Shown one piece after another: positions 46,644-59,311 of a stretch of 64,000 nt of DNA. The stretch is from positions 5,132,393 through 5,196,392 of the forward strand of contig NW_004450302.1 of assembly GCF_000321225.1 (NCBI RefSeq), written 5' to 3'. The notes under the pieces were generated by a model, which saw only the letters and a list, made by a program, of their open reading frames with translations, made no database searches and was not told the DNA's origin. The stretch is from Odobenus rosmarus divergens. Taxonomy: Eukaryota > Chordata > Mammalia > Carnivora > Odobenidae. The translations under genes were made by a program, and so were the position numbers. The number at the start of each line of letters is the position of its first letter. Position 1 is the stretch's first letter.

Positions 46644-47220
46644 AAGAATTGTATCAGGCTAAGAAAAATTAATGTAGATTTACAGGGATATGGTATGTGA
46701 AGACATTCTTTAAAGTTTCGAATTTACATATCTTCTATTTTAAATTTACAGATTTTTCTCTTTACCCCCATTTAAAGAACATGTTTGCAGAAACACAGTT
46801 TTTGTCTTTGTGTCAGCAAGTCAGAAATAATGAACTGTTTTCTTCTTGAATCAGGAAGAACTTTAAGGAAAAAAACAAAAATGAAACTAAAATAACAAAG
46901 TGATGGTTGGGCCAAATAGATATCAACTTAAATTTTCAAAAGATTTTAGAAAACCTAAGTTGAATTCTTATATACTGGATAGTAATCATACGCAATTGAT
47001 TAGCTCAGATGAAAGAATCTAAGTTTCCCTTAAGCACTCAAATGAAGAAAACAGAAATCTCCCCTAGGTAGACTGCCCTTATAGTATTCTATTTATTCAA
47101 TATAGATAAAGTTATAAATGCAAAGACAGAATCAGTTCTACACCCCCCCCCAAATAGTCCATTCTGTGGATTGACTGTTGTCTTTAATGATTTTTTTTTT
47201 TTTAAATTTTTGAATTCTAG

Positions 47221-47412
47221 GGGTGCCTGGGTGGCCCAGTGGGTTAAGCGTCTGCCTTCGGCTCAGGTCATGATCCCGGGGTCCTAGGATCAAGCCCCGC
47301 ATCAGGCTCCCTGCTCTGCAGGAAGCCTGCTTCTCCCTCTCCCACTCCCCCTGCTTGCGTTCCCTCTCTCGCTGTGTCTCTGTCAAATAAATAAAATCTT
47401 AAAAAAAAAAAA
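47221..47412 (+). mobile_element. Can-SINE
   Basis: Head GGGTGCCTGGGTGGCCCAGT after TTGAATTCTA. A second copy follows 43 bases later next to a similar site. Confidence 0.94.
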
Positions 47413-47455
47413 TAGGGCCATACCTTTAAAAAAAAAAATTTTTTTTTAAATTCTA

Positions 47456-47638
47456 GGGGCGCCTGGGTGGCTCAGTCGTTAAGCGTCTGCCTTCGGCTCA
47501 GGTCATGATCCCAGGGTCCTGGGATGGAGCCCCACATCCGGCTCCCTGCTCCTTGGGAAGCCTGCTTCTCCCTCTCCCACTCCCCCTGCTTGTGTTCTCT
47601 CTCTGTCAAATAAATAAATAAAATCTTTGAAAAAAAAA
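47456..47638 (+). mobile_element. Can-SINE
   Basis: TTTTTTTAAATTCTA before and after, the same target motif as its neighbour. Confidence 0.94.
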
Positions 47639-47769
47639 GGTTTTTTTTAAATTCTAAACCTTCAAAAGACTGATTCCTTCTTCAAATGATATATCCCATA
47701 TATAATTCCAAAATGGTCTATGTAACGAAACTGGTTCCAATCCAATTAAACTAGCACTTTATAGTACAG

Positions 47770-47975
47770 AATAATAACAAAATAATAGCTAACATTTATT
47801 AAGCATAAGTCAACCAGTGCATTTATAGCCAGTTTCATTTAATCCTTACAATATTAGAATTTTATAAACTCCAGTTTAAGATTAAAATAACTTGCCCAAT
47901 TTGGCCAGCTAGTTAGTGATCAACTGTGTTCTAACTGTTGGCTTTAGGGCCAGACTCCGGTCCCTCTGACTCAGT
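47770..47975 (-). repeat. MIR
   Basis: TAGCTAACATTTATTAAGCA then CTTGCCCAATTTGGCCAGCT. Confidence 0.7.
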
Positions 47976-48191
47976 CGTCAAAAAGTTAAGCATTCTGGGA
48001 CCAGTTTTGTATTTGCCCTTTTAGTCAATTCTCTAGGCAGGCGATAAGCTCATTGTTCTTTCTTCCTCACACCCACAAGAAAACCCCACACCCTAAAGCA
48101 TTTCCTGACGTCTGAAATAAAATATGCACTACATTCTGTAAATGCATCAAAAAAAGTAGAAAAAATAAATTGTATGTAAAAATTTTAATTA

Positions 48192-48414
48192 GGGGCACCT
48201 GGGTGGCTCAGATGGTTAAGCATCTGCCTTCGGCTCAGGTCATGATCCCAGGGTCCTGGGATTGAGCCGTGCATTGAGCTGGCTGGGGTGGGGAGCCTGC
48301 TTCTCCCTCTCCCTCTGCCTCTGCCCCTGCTCATGCTCTCTCTCTCTGTATCTCTGTGTCTCAAATGAATAAATAAAATCTTGGAAAAAAATTTTTCAAT
48401 TAAAAAATTTTTTT
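48192..48414 (+). mobile_element. Can-SINE
   Basis: AATTTTAATTA at 48181 and 48415; part of the tail is A/T-mixed. Confidence 0.92.
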
Positions 48415-48453
48415 AATTTTAATTACAGGGCTTCACAATATAGCTGTGCTTTA

Positions 48454-48648
48454 TTATTTTTTTTTAAGATTTTATTTATTTATTTGACAGAGAGACAGCG
48501 AGAGCAGGAACACAAGCAGAGGGAGTGGGAGAGGGAAAAGCAGGCTTACCCCCAGCAGGGAGCCTGATACGGGGCTCAATCCCTTGACTCTGGGATCATG
48601 ACCCGAGCCAAAGGCAGACGCTTAATGACTGAACTACCCAGCAGCCCC
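48454..48648 (-). mobile_element. Can-SINE
   Basis: TATAGCTGTGCTTTA versus TATAGCTCTGCTTTA flanks; opposed to the copy just upstream. Confidence 0.95.
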
Positions 48649-49168
48649 TATAGCTCTGCTTTAAAAAAAAAAAAAAAAAAGTGAATGGGAGGGCAGGATC
48701 GGTGGTGCCAGACAAGAGAGAAAAGTGAGACAGTAAAAGAGGGCATGCTTTAGATAATCTACTATTGGGTCCACTAGCCCCATCCCTCCTGATCTCAAAA
48801 CTACAACTCTCCACTTTCTCAGGTATGTACATTAATTCACACCTATTCAGGAGTCGATTCAGCAACAAACAGTTGGCAGATTCAGAATCCCCTCTGCATA
48901 GAGAAATCACAGCAGAGGTTAACTGTCAGCTTGGATAAAACTGGGAAGTAAGGCAATAAGGGAGGTTTTGGAGAAAAGTGGACTTTTAATCGTGTTTGCC
49001 GTAAATCTTTCCGTGCACAGCCCAAGAATCATATATCTATACCTGCAAGGCCACTATTCTTAAGGTTGTTGCAATGCCAGAAAGCAAAGAGGCATAAAAA
49101 AATTTCTAGTGCTTTTAACACTCATTACGGCCCATAACCTAAAAGTGTTATTGAAAATTCAGGCAACA

Positions 49169-49382
49169 GGGGCTCCTGGGTAGCTCAGTCGTTAAGCCTC
49201 TGTCTTTGGCTCAGGTCACGATCCCAGGGTACTGGGATCGAGCCCCACATCCGGCTCCCTGCTCAGCAAAGAGCCTGCTTCTCCCTCTCCCTCGACCTGC
49301 TACTCCCCCTACTTGTGCTCTCTCTCTCTCTGTCAAATAAATAAATAAAATCTTAAAAAAAAAAAAAAAAGAAAAAGAAAAG
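49169..49382 (+). mobile_element. Can-SINE
   Basis: AAAATTCAGGCAACA versus AAAAATCAGGCAACA flanks. Confidence 0.95.
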
Positions 49383-49394
49383 AAAAATCAGGCA

Positions 49395-49540
49395 ACAAAA
49401 TATGAAAGACCTAGGTTCAAATCCAGTCACATACTGGCATTAAATTTGGAACAAATCACTTCATATTCCCTTTCTAAAACTCAATCTCTAAAATGGGGAT
49501 GGATGATGGAGTTTGGTCAGAGGATGAAATAAGAATGCAT
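49395..49540 (+). repeat. MIR fragment
   Basis: GACCTAGGTTCAAATCCAGT and CTCTAAAATGGGGATGGATG between two SINEs. Confidence 0.7.
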
Positions 49541-49543
49541 TTA

Positions 49544-49731
49544 GGGCGCCTGGGTGGCTCAGTTGGTTAAGCGACTGCCTTCAGCTCAGGGCATGATCCT
49601 GGAGTCCCCGGATCAAGTCCCGCATCGGGCTCCCTGCTCAGCAGGGAGTCTGCTTCTCCCTCTGACCCTCCCCCCTCTCATGTACTCTCTCTCATTCTCG
49701 CTCTCTCAAATAAATAAATATTTAAAAAAAA
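49544..49731 (+). mobile_element. Can-SINE
   Basis: Head GGCGCCTGGGTGGCTCAGTT; subfamily with GCGACTGCC. Confidence 0.94.
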
Positions 49732-49866
49732 AGAATTAGGAAGAGATACAACAAGCGCATAAAGGGTTTCAGGGCTGCTGACGATGTCGTGAGCCTGTTG
49801 GATGAAGAAGAGTCAGGAAGAGATCCAATGTCAAATAAAATAAAATATTTAAAAAAAAAAAAAAGA

Positions 49867-49903
49867 GTTGGTCACTTAACTGATTGAGCCACCCAGGTGC
49901 CCC
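49867..49903 (-). mobile_element. Can-SINE head fragment
   Basis: Only about 37 bases, GATTGAGCCACCCAGGTGCC plus flank, remain. Confidence 0.75.
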
Positions 49904-49965
49904 ATCAATCATTTTTCAACAGTCTTAATATATACCGATTGACATCTGATTAAAATGTGGGTATT

Positions 49966-50155
49966 GTTTCTTTTTTTTTTTTAAGATTTTATTTATTTGA
50001 CAGAGAGAGACACAGCAAGAGAGGGAACACAAGCAGAGGGAGCGGGAGAGGGAGAAGCAGGCTTCCCGCTGAGCAGGGAGCCCGATGCGGGGCTCGATCC
50101 CAGGACCCCAGGAGCCGAAGGTAGACGCTTAACGACTGAGCCACCCAGGCGCCCC
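49966..50155 (-). mobile_element. Can-SINE
   Basis: GTGGGTATT before (49957) and after (50156). Confidence 0.95.
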
Positions 50156-51260
50156 GTGGGTATTTTTCTCATACTGACAAGGCTGCTGTTTAAGCTCTTC
50201 CTGTCTTCCCAGGGCTCCATGCTTCCAAACCTCTGTATCCAATCTTTTCCCTCCACCACTGAGTATCAATTCTTCACAGGTGACTACAAAAGCTAAGATA
50301 GTAATAATGAAACCTCCTATGTCAGAAATTCCAACCCCTCCTCAAGAAAGTATTAATCATATTATTCCAAAGCAAATCCTTAAAAGTAACAATATAGGTT
50401 TCTACCACAGGCAGGATAAGAGATCACAAACCAATGAAAGAAAAATGGAAGCTGAAGACTGGAACCATCTGTATCCTGGGAGATTTGGATGAGAAAGGGA
50501 AAAAAAGAGGAACTATTTTTTTCATGTAACAAATAGCGCTTGAGTCTATGAAAATTCTCCTTATTGAGGTTTGTGGCCCCCAGACTGGCCATGAAACACA
50601 AAAACAATTTTCACATTCAGGAGACTGCAACAAAGGCAGCATATGAAAGGCTCATAGAGAATCATAAAAAGGTTAAAAACATGCTCAGGTACATTTTCTA
50701 ATTTGCTTTGAAGAGATTATGTACTAGAGTTATTAACTTAAAAAAAATACTGAAATTTCATGCAGAAAACCTGTTTTAGAGTCATTTTAATTTCATACAC
50801 AATTTGTGTTTATATTATTTGTTAGGAGCTTAATGCAAATAGGCCCTTTATAGTGCATTATAAATACAGAAACTCTTACCAACAATTTACCAATCCATCA
50901 TTTCCCAACTGGTAACAAAATAAATTAAATCAATTCTATCATTATTAGCATGATATATACTTTTTATTACACACACATTAGTTTGTACTTAGCTGGCCAA
51001 AGAAACAACTGTTGGAACTGCCTTAGTAATTAACATTATTCTGTGGTACACTAATTCTCATCCATGAATAGTTAATTCCAGACAAAAAAAACAATAGAAG
51101 TCAACATTTGGTAACAAGGTAAACGCTACATGAAATTTAATGTTTTCTGGACATAATCCCCAAGAATTATATTAGCTGACTTTCAAAGATATAAATATAA
51201 CTTCTCAGGTTAATTCCTTTAGTGCAATATTAACATGGTAGAAACAACCCAAAAACCCAC

Positions 51261-51331
51261 CTCAGTGTGTCTCTGATGTAATGCGTTATATTCCTTCTTC
51301 AATTCTGCTTCTCTTTCTTCAAGTCTGCTAA
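51261..51331 (-). CDS. SPAG9: SPAG9 exon: coiled coil [10 protein letters not shown] (long isoform)
   Basis: The 71-nt exon starts with TT, completing an Ile codon, then [20 protein letters not shown] and HTE. It leaves in phase 0 at donor GTGGGT. The acceptor is TTAATTTCAG (AG at 51332-51333). The preceding exon should end in NYADQ plus one base. I could not find it between 51332 and 64000, so the upstream intron is at least 12.6 kb long in this window. Confidence 0.96.
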
Positions 51332-51477
51332 CTGAAATTAAGATACATACATTTAATCAGAACAAAATATAAGAAATTTACTTTAAAAAATTCCATCCTT
51401 AAAACCTGGAATAGGTTATCCATAATTCTTAGCAACTTTAGGATTCAGTGCTTCTCAGAGACCTCTCTTCACCTTCC

Positions 51478-51688
51478 TTTTTATTTTTTTTAAAAAGATT
51501 TTATTTATTTAATTGACAGAGAGAGAGAGAGAGACAGCGAGAGAGGGAACACAAGCAGGGGGAGTGTGAGAGGGAGAAGCAGGCCCCTTGCCCAGCAGGA
51601 AGCCCGATGCAGAACTCGATTCCAGGACCCCGGGATCATGACCTGAGCCAAAGGCAGTCGCCTAACCAGATGAACCACCCAGGCAACC
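51478..51688 (-). mobile_element. Can-SINE
   Basis: CTCTCTTCACCTTCC versus CTCTCTTCACTTCC flanks; lies 147 bases upstream of the 51261-51331 acceptor. Confidence 0.94.
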
Positions 51689-53164
51689 CTCTCTTCACTT
51701 CCCTTAATAAATAAAACTTTCAGGTACGGGGGATAAACTGAATTTAAAAAATCCCCTAAACATCAGATTGGTTCTCCTAATATGCATATGTTTATCAGGT
51801 CATCCCCCTTAAATAGGTTTTAAACGTGATACTCAAAAACATTTTACAAATAAATCCCCTCACAGAAGTTTTAAGCTGGAGTTTGGGCCCAAATCATTTA
51901 TTTCTAATATTGATATTCAAGCTCTTTTTCACTCCTGGGCAGTATGTGAACACATCCTTGTTTGTTAAGTACTTTTTCTGCTTCAGGGCTTCATTTCGGG
52001 GACTCATCTTCTTTTACTTAGCTCCCTCTGCTGATGGAGTTTGTGAGTGGCACTGATTTGGAGGTAGCACTCAGAGTACAACTATGTAATACATTTTTTT
52101 AAGTTTTAGATCCTGAAATACAGAATGTTAGGACAGGATTTCATAGGAAGTAACACTACCAGAGAGGAATGATTCTGGGAGAAGGTGGAGTCCAAGCAGG
52201 ACCACAAAGAAATTCAATTACAGTACTCAAGAGAGATGGTGAAGAGCATACGGGCACTGTTACCACCAGAAGCGAACACAAAACTATGATGGTGGTGAGG
52301 AAGAGGGGAGACTGGCCAGCCCGGAGGAGCTCATACTACCTAAGGGGCAGTGAGAAACAATCTGGTGTGAAGAAATAAAGCTGGTGCCACAGGAGCCTGT
52401 CAAGATACTCATTTAGGTCTGTTTAAAAGACTTCAATTAGTTGGAAATGTTCTGCCAGTATAGGTCTGCTAGCTGCAAGCATGCAAGATTGCTTGTAAGC
52501 CACAGCCTGTGACCCTGGCAGATGGCTGTAGAAGTAACTACTATGAACAGATGGCCATAGAAGTAACTACGAACTATTAACAGCACACACAGGAATGTTT
52601 CCCTGTACCTAATGTGAACACACAAAACACCAAACAACGCGGAACTTGTGCTGTCCAGCAAACTCATCTTTGATTTGTGTAGCTTTACTTGCTACCTTTG
52701 TTTGAATATCTTGAAAATATGTCATTAATTAGAAAAACTGTAGCTCTGTGGCTGAAAGCAATAATAAGAAAACTTGTAACGCAGGTGTATTGTGATAACG
52801 CAATAGGTATTGAAACTATAATTTTTAGGGCTGCTTCTGTAATTTTTATTTAAACACAGGAAATCTAAGCAAATAAAAGATATTTAGTTAACAATTTCAC
52901 AACAAATGTTTTCTACTACTTCTTGTCAATTAAACTCATCTAAAACCTTAACCCTGAGACTACTGGGTGAACCTTATCTATTTGTAATTGTTCATCTGTG
53001 TTTATCAAGATTTTCTTGATATTGTACAACCAAAACAAAAAAAAGAAGGTTGAGTCTAAAGTAAAATTGCAACTATAATTCATAAACCTCATTTCAAATT
53101 TGTGCTCAACAACAGTCTCATTATTCTTGTCAGCTACCTTGACATCAATTCATAAAATAAATTT

Positions 53165-53408
53165 ATATCACCAACACCACCACTACTGATAACAGCTAAA
53201 ATTTCACAGTGCTTATTATATACCTTGCACTGTCCTATGTGCTTTACATAAACAAACTTATTCGAGCCTGACATTAACCTTATGATGAAAGTATGATTAC
53301 TACATTCATTTTAGAGATGAGGAAACTGAAGTAAATAGAGGTTAAGTAACTGGCCAAAGTCACAGTTAGTAAATGACAAAACTAGGATTCCTAATGGAGG
53401 AGTCTGGG
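53165..53408 (-). repeat. MIR, nearly complete
   Basis: CTTGCACTGTCCTATGTGCT through AAGTAACTGGCCAAAGTCAC. Confidence 0.8.
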
Positions 53409-53423
53409 CCCAGAATCTGTTTT

Positions 53424-53451
53424 GGTTTTTTAAGATTTTATTTATTTATTT

Positions 53452-53486
<35 letters not shown>

Positions 53487-53630
53487 CACAAGCAGGGGGA
53501 GCGGCAGGCAGAGGGAGAAGCAGGCTGTCTGCTGAGCAAGAAGCCCATGTAGGGCTGGATCCCAGGACCCTGAGATCGTGACCCAAGCCAGAGGCAGATA
53601 CTTAACCGACTGAGCCACCCAGGCATCCCA
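53424..53630 (-). mobile_element. Can-SINE inside MIR
   Basis: 15-bp duplication CCCAGAATCTGTTTT (53409, 53631); (GA)n expansion at 53456-53483. Confidence 0.96.
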
Positions 53631-53799
53631 CCCAGAATCTGTTTTTAATTACTATGCTATGCTGCCTCTCAAGAAATACCCTTTTTAATCTGTTCATACG
53701 TTGGAGTCTACTTTAAAACTTCATTTGGGGTTAAAAAATGTATAGACGGTACTCCTTTTCGCTTCAAACCAAAAAACCTCCGTTTTTATGGAAAGAACC

Positions 53800-54440
53800 T
53801 CATCACAGATATTATGACTCAAAGGTATCAAACTGCCAAGAAAAATACATACCCAACCTTATTAATCATCAGGGAAATACATATTAAAACCAAAATGCAA
53901 CAGTTGTTCCATACCCATCAGAACAGCTACAATGAGAAACACAACATACCAAGTTCTGGTAGAATATGGAGCAACATGGACCCTCATACGCTACAGGTGG
54001 GAGTAAAAACTGGTATACCCAATTTGAAAGCTGTTGGGCAAGATTTAATAAAGTTGCATATTTACCAACCCTATGACAAAGCAAGTTCATTGCTAGGAAA
54101 TACATGTACGTGTCCACAAAAGGCATTTAAAACAATGCTCAAAGCAGCACTATCTGTAATAATCCAAACCTGGAAACACACCACATGTCCATTAACAGCA
54201 GAATGGATAAATATTCCTGAACTGGAACACGACTCAACAGTGAGAATGAACAAATTATTGCTACACATCATGGATGAATCTCACACACAGGAGATTGAGG
54301 GAAAGAAGCAGAAGCAAAAGAACACAAAGTCCAAAAGACATACAGAACTACTCTAAAACTAAAGCGTCAGAAGTCAGGGTAGTGGTTACCTTTTGGGAGG
54401 AGTTAGTGACCTGGTTAATTTACTGTGTGTGCAGCCCCAC
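53800..54440 (+). mobile_element. L1M ORF2-end fragment
   Basis: Open for 180 codons at 53814-54356 but decayed. Landmarks are CATCAGGGAAATACATATTA and ACAATGCTCAAAGCAGCACT. Confidence 0.75.
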
Positions 54441-54777
54441 CCAATTCCAGTTCAAACACACTGAGCACCTACTCACATAAGCACTTTCTTTGGCTTGAAT
54501 ACTCATTATTCTTTGTGTTCTTCAACAACTTCTGTGAGTTCAACGTTTAGCAGAGGACTAAACAGACTTCTAGAAGCATTACAAACAAATTGTGCCAATT
54601 CACTATTAAAATGTATAGGGAGATGAGCAAAAATGTTACCAGACTGAAGAATTAAAAAAAGAAAGAAAAAAGATGGGCAATATGAGAGGATAAATTGGAA
54701 TTACTCTTTTGAAGGTTGGTAGTTTGACATCTAATAAAATAAGCAACGTGTATGTCCTTTGACCCAGTATTACTATT

Positions 54778-55002
54778 ATTTTTAAGATTTTTATTTATTT
54801 ATTTATTTGAGCGAGAGAGAGAGCAGAGCAAGCAAGAGAGCTTGGGGGAGGGGGGCGCAGCACAGAGAGAGAGGGAGTAGCAGTCTCCCCGCTGAGCAGG
54901 GAACCCAATGCCAGGCTAGATCCCAGAACCCCGGGATCATGGATCATGACCTGACCCAAAGGCAGATGCTTAACCGACTGAGCCACCCAGGTGCGCCCCT
55001 CC
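54778..55002 (-). mobile_element. Can-SINE
   Basis: ATTACTATT flanks; the head carries a duplicated ATCATG (CGGGATCATGGATCATGACC). Confidence 0.92.
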
Positions 55003-55189
55003 CCTCCAGGATTACTATTCTTACTTACCCTATGGAACACACCAAAGCCCAAAGACGTGAAAATGGATGTTCTATGCAATACATTTTATAATAACTCCCA
55101 AACTGGAACCATCCCCAAATTTGTCATTAGGTGGTTGGTGAAGTGAATTATGATAGTCATATGATGGACCACAATGCAGTGACTTTGCT

Positions 55190-55320
55190 ACTTCCAAGTT
55201 ATGTTACTTTGAATTTATTAATCTCTCTGGGCCTAAGTTTCCTTATTTATAATCAAGGAATAATGACAGTGTATTAGAGCTAGTATTAGGAATAGCACCT
55301 GGCACAGTGTTTTTCAAATA
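55190..55320 (+). repeat. MIR fragment
   Basis: CTGGGCCTAAGTTTCCTTAT then AATAGCACCTGGCACAGTG. Confidence 0.7.
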
Positions 55321-55429
55321 CAACAAAGGTGCTGCTAAAAGGAATGCAGTGTATATGTGCTGATGTGGGATGTTGCCTAAAACTGAACGGAAGGATATTA
55401 AATATATATTTTTATATATGAAAATAAAA

Positions 55430-55915
55430 AATAAAGGTGGAGTCCTAATCCAATAGGACTGGTGTCCTTATAAGAGCTCTTTCTCGGGGCACCTGGGTGG
55501 CTCAGGCATTAAGCGTCTGCCTTCGGCTCAGGTCATGATCCCAGGGTCCTGGAATAGAGCCCCACATTGGGCTCCCTGCTCTGCGGGGAGCCTGCTTCTC
55601 CCTCACCCTCTGCTTGCCTCTCTGCCTACTTGTGCTCTCTCTCTCTCTCTTTGTCAAATAAATAAATAAAATCTTTAAAATAAATTAATTAATTTAAAAA
55701 AAAAGAGCTCTTTCTCCCCACATATACAGAGAAAAGACCATATGAGGACAGAGAAAGAAGGCAGCTATCTGCAAGCCAAGGAAGAGAGACCTCGGAAGAA
55801 ACCAAACCTGCCAGCAGCTTGATCTTGGTCTTCCAGTCTTCAGAACAGTGAGAAAATAAATTTCTATGGCATTTTGTCATGGGAACCCTAGCAGAGTAAT
55901 ACAGGAAACTAAGGA
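55430..55915 (+). mobile_element. MLT1-type (MaLR) solo LTR fragment
   Basis: GACTGGTGTCCTTATAAGAG, then CCATATGAGGACAGAGAAAG, CTTGATCTTGGTCTTCCAGT and GTGAGAAAATAAATTTCT follow the 3' half of MLT1-like LTRs. No internal viral genes are present. A SINE splits it. Confidence 0.7.
55496..55702 (+). mobile_element. Can-SINE inside the LTR
   Basis: 14-bp duplication AAGAGCTCTTTCTC (55482, 55703). Confidence 0.96.
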
Positions 55916-56535
55916 TCATTATGTATCATCTTGGAAAAAAGCTTAAAGCTTTCGTACAAAGTGTTTATCAAGTGACTTGGGACAGAGTTGGGCTTGTAGC
56001 TTATAGAAATAGGACCTTACTGATTTTACCGCAATTTGCTTACCAATGTTGGTTTGTATGGCTTTGCTGCTATGTACTACTTAATAGCAAGATTGTGGGA
56101 AAGGAGATATAAGACCCCAATACACCACAATTACCAGAGATTTCCTATGTTTACCTAAATGAACATGACCTTTGTTCAAACTGGCTTAGCTTCATCTATA
56201 AAAATTCCTTAAAAGCTCTATTAATTACTTTGCTCCCCTTAGCATTCTGGATTATTCCTATCTATAATTCCTTAAGCATCCACCCACAGCTTTCTAAACC
56301 CATTAGAGTTTCTGCTTAATTTATTTCCATTTGACATATTTTTTTTTGCCTCAAAAATAACATTTGATAATCAACCCATTTTCTAACTACCTCTTTCAAG
56401 ATATATTTACTAATTTCATAGAAATGATCTATTTTTTCTTAATGTACATCACACAAGGTCATTTAGCACATGCAAACTACATATGGTTACACATGACCTG
56501 CCCCTTACCCTGTTTATTTTTATTAATCAATCTTA

Positions 56536-57065
56536 TTTTTTTATAGCAGTTTTAGGTTCACAGAAAAATTGAGCAAAAAGTACATTGTGCTCACATACCC
56601 CTTCCCCACACACACACACCTACAACCTCCTCTACTATACACATCCTGCAGAAGAGTGGTACATTTGTTACAATCAATGAGCCTGCACTGACATCAGTAT
56701 ACCCAAAGTCTACAGTGTACATTAGGATTCACTCTTGGTGTTGAATATTCTATAGATTTGGACAAATATATAATGACATGTATCCACCATTAAAGTTTTC
56801 ATACTGCGCTCCACCTATTTACCCCTCTCCCTTAACCTTGGCAACCAGTGATCTTTTTACTGTCTCCATGGTTTTGCTTTTTCCAGAATCCCCACAGAGC
56901 TGGAATCACCTGGTATGTAGCCTTTACACATTGGCTTCTTTCACTTTGTAATATGCATTTGTGGTTCCATTCTGTCTTTTCGTGGCTTGACAGCTCATTT
57001 CTTTTTAGCGCCAAATAATATTACCTTGTATAGATGTGCCACAGTTTATTCCTATCTATTATTTT
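56536..57065 (-). mobile_element. Old L1M fragment, antisense
   Basis: TTAGGTTCACAGAAAAATTG, CATGTATCCACCATTAAAGT, CTTTTTCCAGAATCCCCACA and GCCAAATAATATTACCTTGT are in L1 reverse order. Confidence 0.85.
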
Positions 57066-57241
57066 CCTAAGAGCAACAACCTTAAAATTATAAGCCTGAA
57101 TGCTCACCATCTCTTCTAAAAAACAAAAGTTAATTTCCTTAATCCACAAAAAACGGTACTGTAAGATATTTCCAGTGAGTGTTGCTGCATATTACAGACT
57201 TGTATTTTGACAGATGATTTCCATCTTTCCACTATGTTTTC

Positions 57242-57397
57242 TCTTTTTTTTTAATTTATTTGAGAAAGTGAGAGCATGAGTGGAGAAGCAGACTCCCCAC
57301 TGAGCAAGGGGCCCAATGAGGGGCTCCATCTCAGGACCGTGGGATCATGACCTGAGCCAAAGGCAGCTGTTTAACCAACTGAGCCACCTGGGCACCC
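57242..57397 (-). mobile_element. Can-SINE with short middle
   Basis: Perfect 17-bp duplication CTTTCCACTATGTTTTC (57225, 57398). Confidence 0.96.
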
Positions 57398-57888
57398 CTT
57401 TCCACTATGTTTTCAATGCAAAATAAATGACAAGTATGCTTAAATCTGTCTTAGCTTTTTATATAAATATGTATTTTACCTGTTACACTATTTAACACTA
57501 CCAGTTTTATTTTTTCAGCAAAAGAGCCAGACTAAAAGTAGAACACAGTCATCTCAAAATCTAAATTGACAGCACTGATGGACTGCAATTTATTGCAGCC
57601 CACATTTTTTTTAGTCTGGTGCATCACTGTTGTATTCCAATTTTATTTCTCATCTGTAACTATGCTTTTTAAGACCCCAATAAAGCGTTCAACCACTTAA
57701 AAATAAATGACAGTCTTTAAAATTTCACAAATACACCAGCAACCCTAACAATACTGGGAAAATGTTCTGAGGTGGTATCATTCACAAAAAGACAAAACTA
57801 AAATCCACTGTTCTTCCAACTATTTCAGAATCTCTACAATTAGACCATTTCCCATTCTATATGCCTCCAATATAAATACTCCCTTTTG

Positions 57889-58010
57889 GTTTTTTTTTAT
57901 ATTTATTTAAGTGAATATTAAATAAATATTATACCCAACGTGGGGCTCAAACTCACAATCCCAAGATCAAGAGTCACATGCACTTCCAACTGAGCCAGCC
58001 AAAGTGCCCC
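57889..58010 (-). mobile_element. Short Can-SINE
   Basis: ATACCCAACGTGGGGCTCAA; flanks AAATACTCCCTTTT and AAATATTCCCTTTT. Confidence 0.88.
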
Positions 58011-58513
58011 AAATATTCCCTTTTAGTGCCAAATGTTTTAAATTTAATTATAAAGGCTGGAAATTCAGAAAGAAACACCAATACAAAAAGGAAAACTAAA
58101 AATCTGAAAACTAATGAACAACTAGTAATATAACTTTGTATAAGGCATTTCCTAGGACAATATGCTATTTTATAAAAGTGAGACATAATAGTTTTCCACA
58201 TTCATTTTCATTATTTTATACCACTAAAGAAGATAATTCTTAAAATCACCTTATATGATAAAATTCAGTAACCTAAGAATGTATCTCATGAATGTACAAA
58301 ATAAAATTTGGAACAAGAAATATTTTCTACCTTTACTATGAGGCTATATGCGTGTACTATTCAATCAAGTCCAGAAGTCTTCTTAGAATAGTACAGTTCA
58401 TTTACTTTCATAAAATCTGGGTGGAAAAAAACTCTCTCCAAAATTTATAAGGTATTCAATTCCTCATGCCCATTGCTAATTTTCCAGGGGCAAGATAAGA
58501 TCTGTAGCACATA

Positions 58514-58707
58514 GGGGCGCCTGGGTGGCTCAGTCATTAAGCATCGGCTCAGGTCATGATCCCAGGGTCCTGGGATCGAGTCCCACGTCGGGCTCCCTGC
58601 TCCGAGGGAAGCCTGCTTCTCCCTCTCCCACTCCCCCTGCTTGTGTTCCTGCTCTTGCTATCTCTCTCTCTGTCAAATAAATAAATAAAATCTTAAAAAA
58701 AAAAAAA
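58514..58707 (+). mobile_element. Can-SINE
   Basis: AGATCTGTAGCACATA versus AGATTTGTAGCACATA flanks. Confidence 0.96.
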
Positions 58708-58939
58708 AGATTTGTAGCACATAAACACATGTATCTTGTTAACAAAACCTAACCACTAAATCAGAAATTGACTTCCTTCTAAAGAGGATGTTTCAACACC
58801 TTTATATTAATCACCTTCTTAAAATATTTTCAATTTTTTTGTTCATACGATCTTAGAAACTATTTTCAATAATCAACACTGGGTATTATCATAATTTATC
58901 AGTCACAGATACTAAAACATTCTATCCACCTCAAATTTT

Positions 58940-59043
58940 GTTTTATTAAATATAAGTTACCTCTACACACAACATGAGGCTCAAACTCAGAACCCTGAGA
59001 TCAAGAGTTGCATGCTCTTACAACTGAGGCAGCCAGGCGCCCC
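58940..59043 (-). mobile_element. Short Can-SINE
   Basis: CTCTACACACAACATGAGGC to GGCAGCCAGGCGCCCC. Shares its target motif with the next element. Confidence 0.87.
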
Positions 59044-59060
59044 TGTCCACCTTGAATTTT

Positions 59061-59311
59061 TTTTTTTTAATACATTTCTCATATGTATTTGGTCTTCATC
59101 CATGGTTTGTTTTGTTTTTTTTTAAGATTTTATTTATTTATTTGACAAAGAGAGACACAGCGAGAGAGGGAACACAAGCAGGGGGAGTGGGAGAGGGAGA
59201 AGCAGGCTTTCCACAGAACAGGGAGCCCGGTGCAGGGCTCGATCCCAGGACCCTGGGATCATGACCTGAGCCGAAGGCAGACGCTTACCGACTGAGCCAC
59301 CCAGGCGCCCC
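59061..59311 (-). mobile_element. Can-SINE with probable 3' transduction
   Basis: SINE body at about 59115-59311. Beyond its own A tail lie about 45 unrelated bases (59069-59114) and then a second A run, all inside the duplication TGTCCACCTTGAATTTT / TGTCCACCTCGAATTTT (59044, 59312). Confidence 0.85.

Larger units (their letters stand above)
44738..51260 (-). other. SPAG9 intron of 6.5 kb
   Basis: Ten SINE copies or fragments and two MIR relics lie between 45300 and 50155. 44740-45290, 45710-46440, 46660-47200 and 50170-51260 appear single-copy. Confidence 0.8.

Noticed and set aside
53814..54356. 180-codon open frame on the plus strand
   Set aside because: It lies in an L1M ORF2-end relic with typical L1 phrases. 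No SPAG9-like or other gene content.
55430..55915. Endogenous retrovirus with coding capacity
   Set aside because: Only a decayed solo LTR-like fragment is present, with no gag, pol or env.
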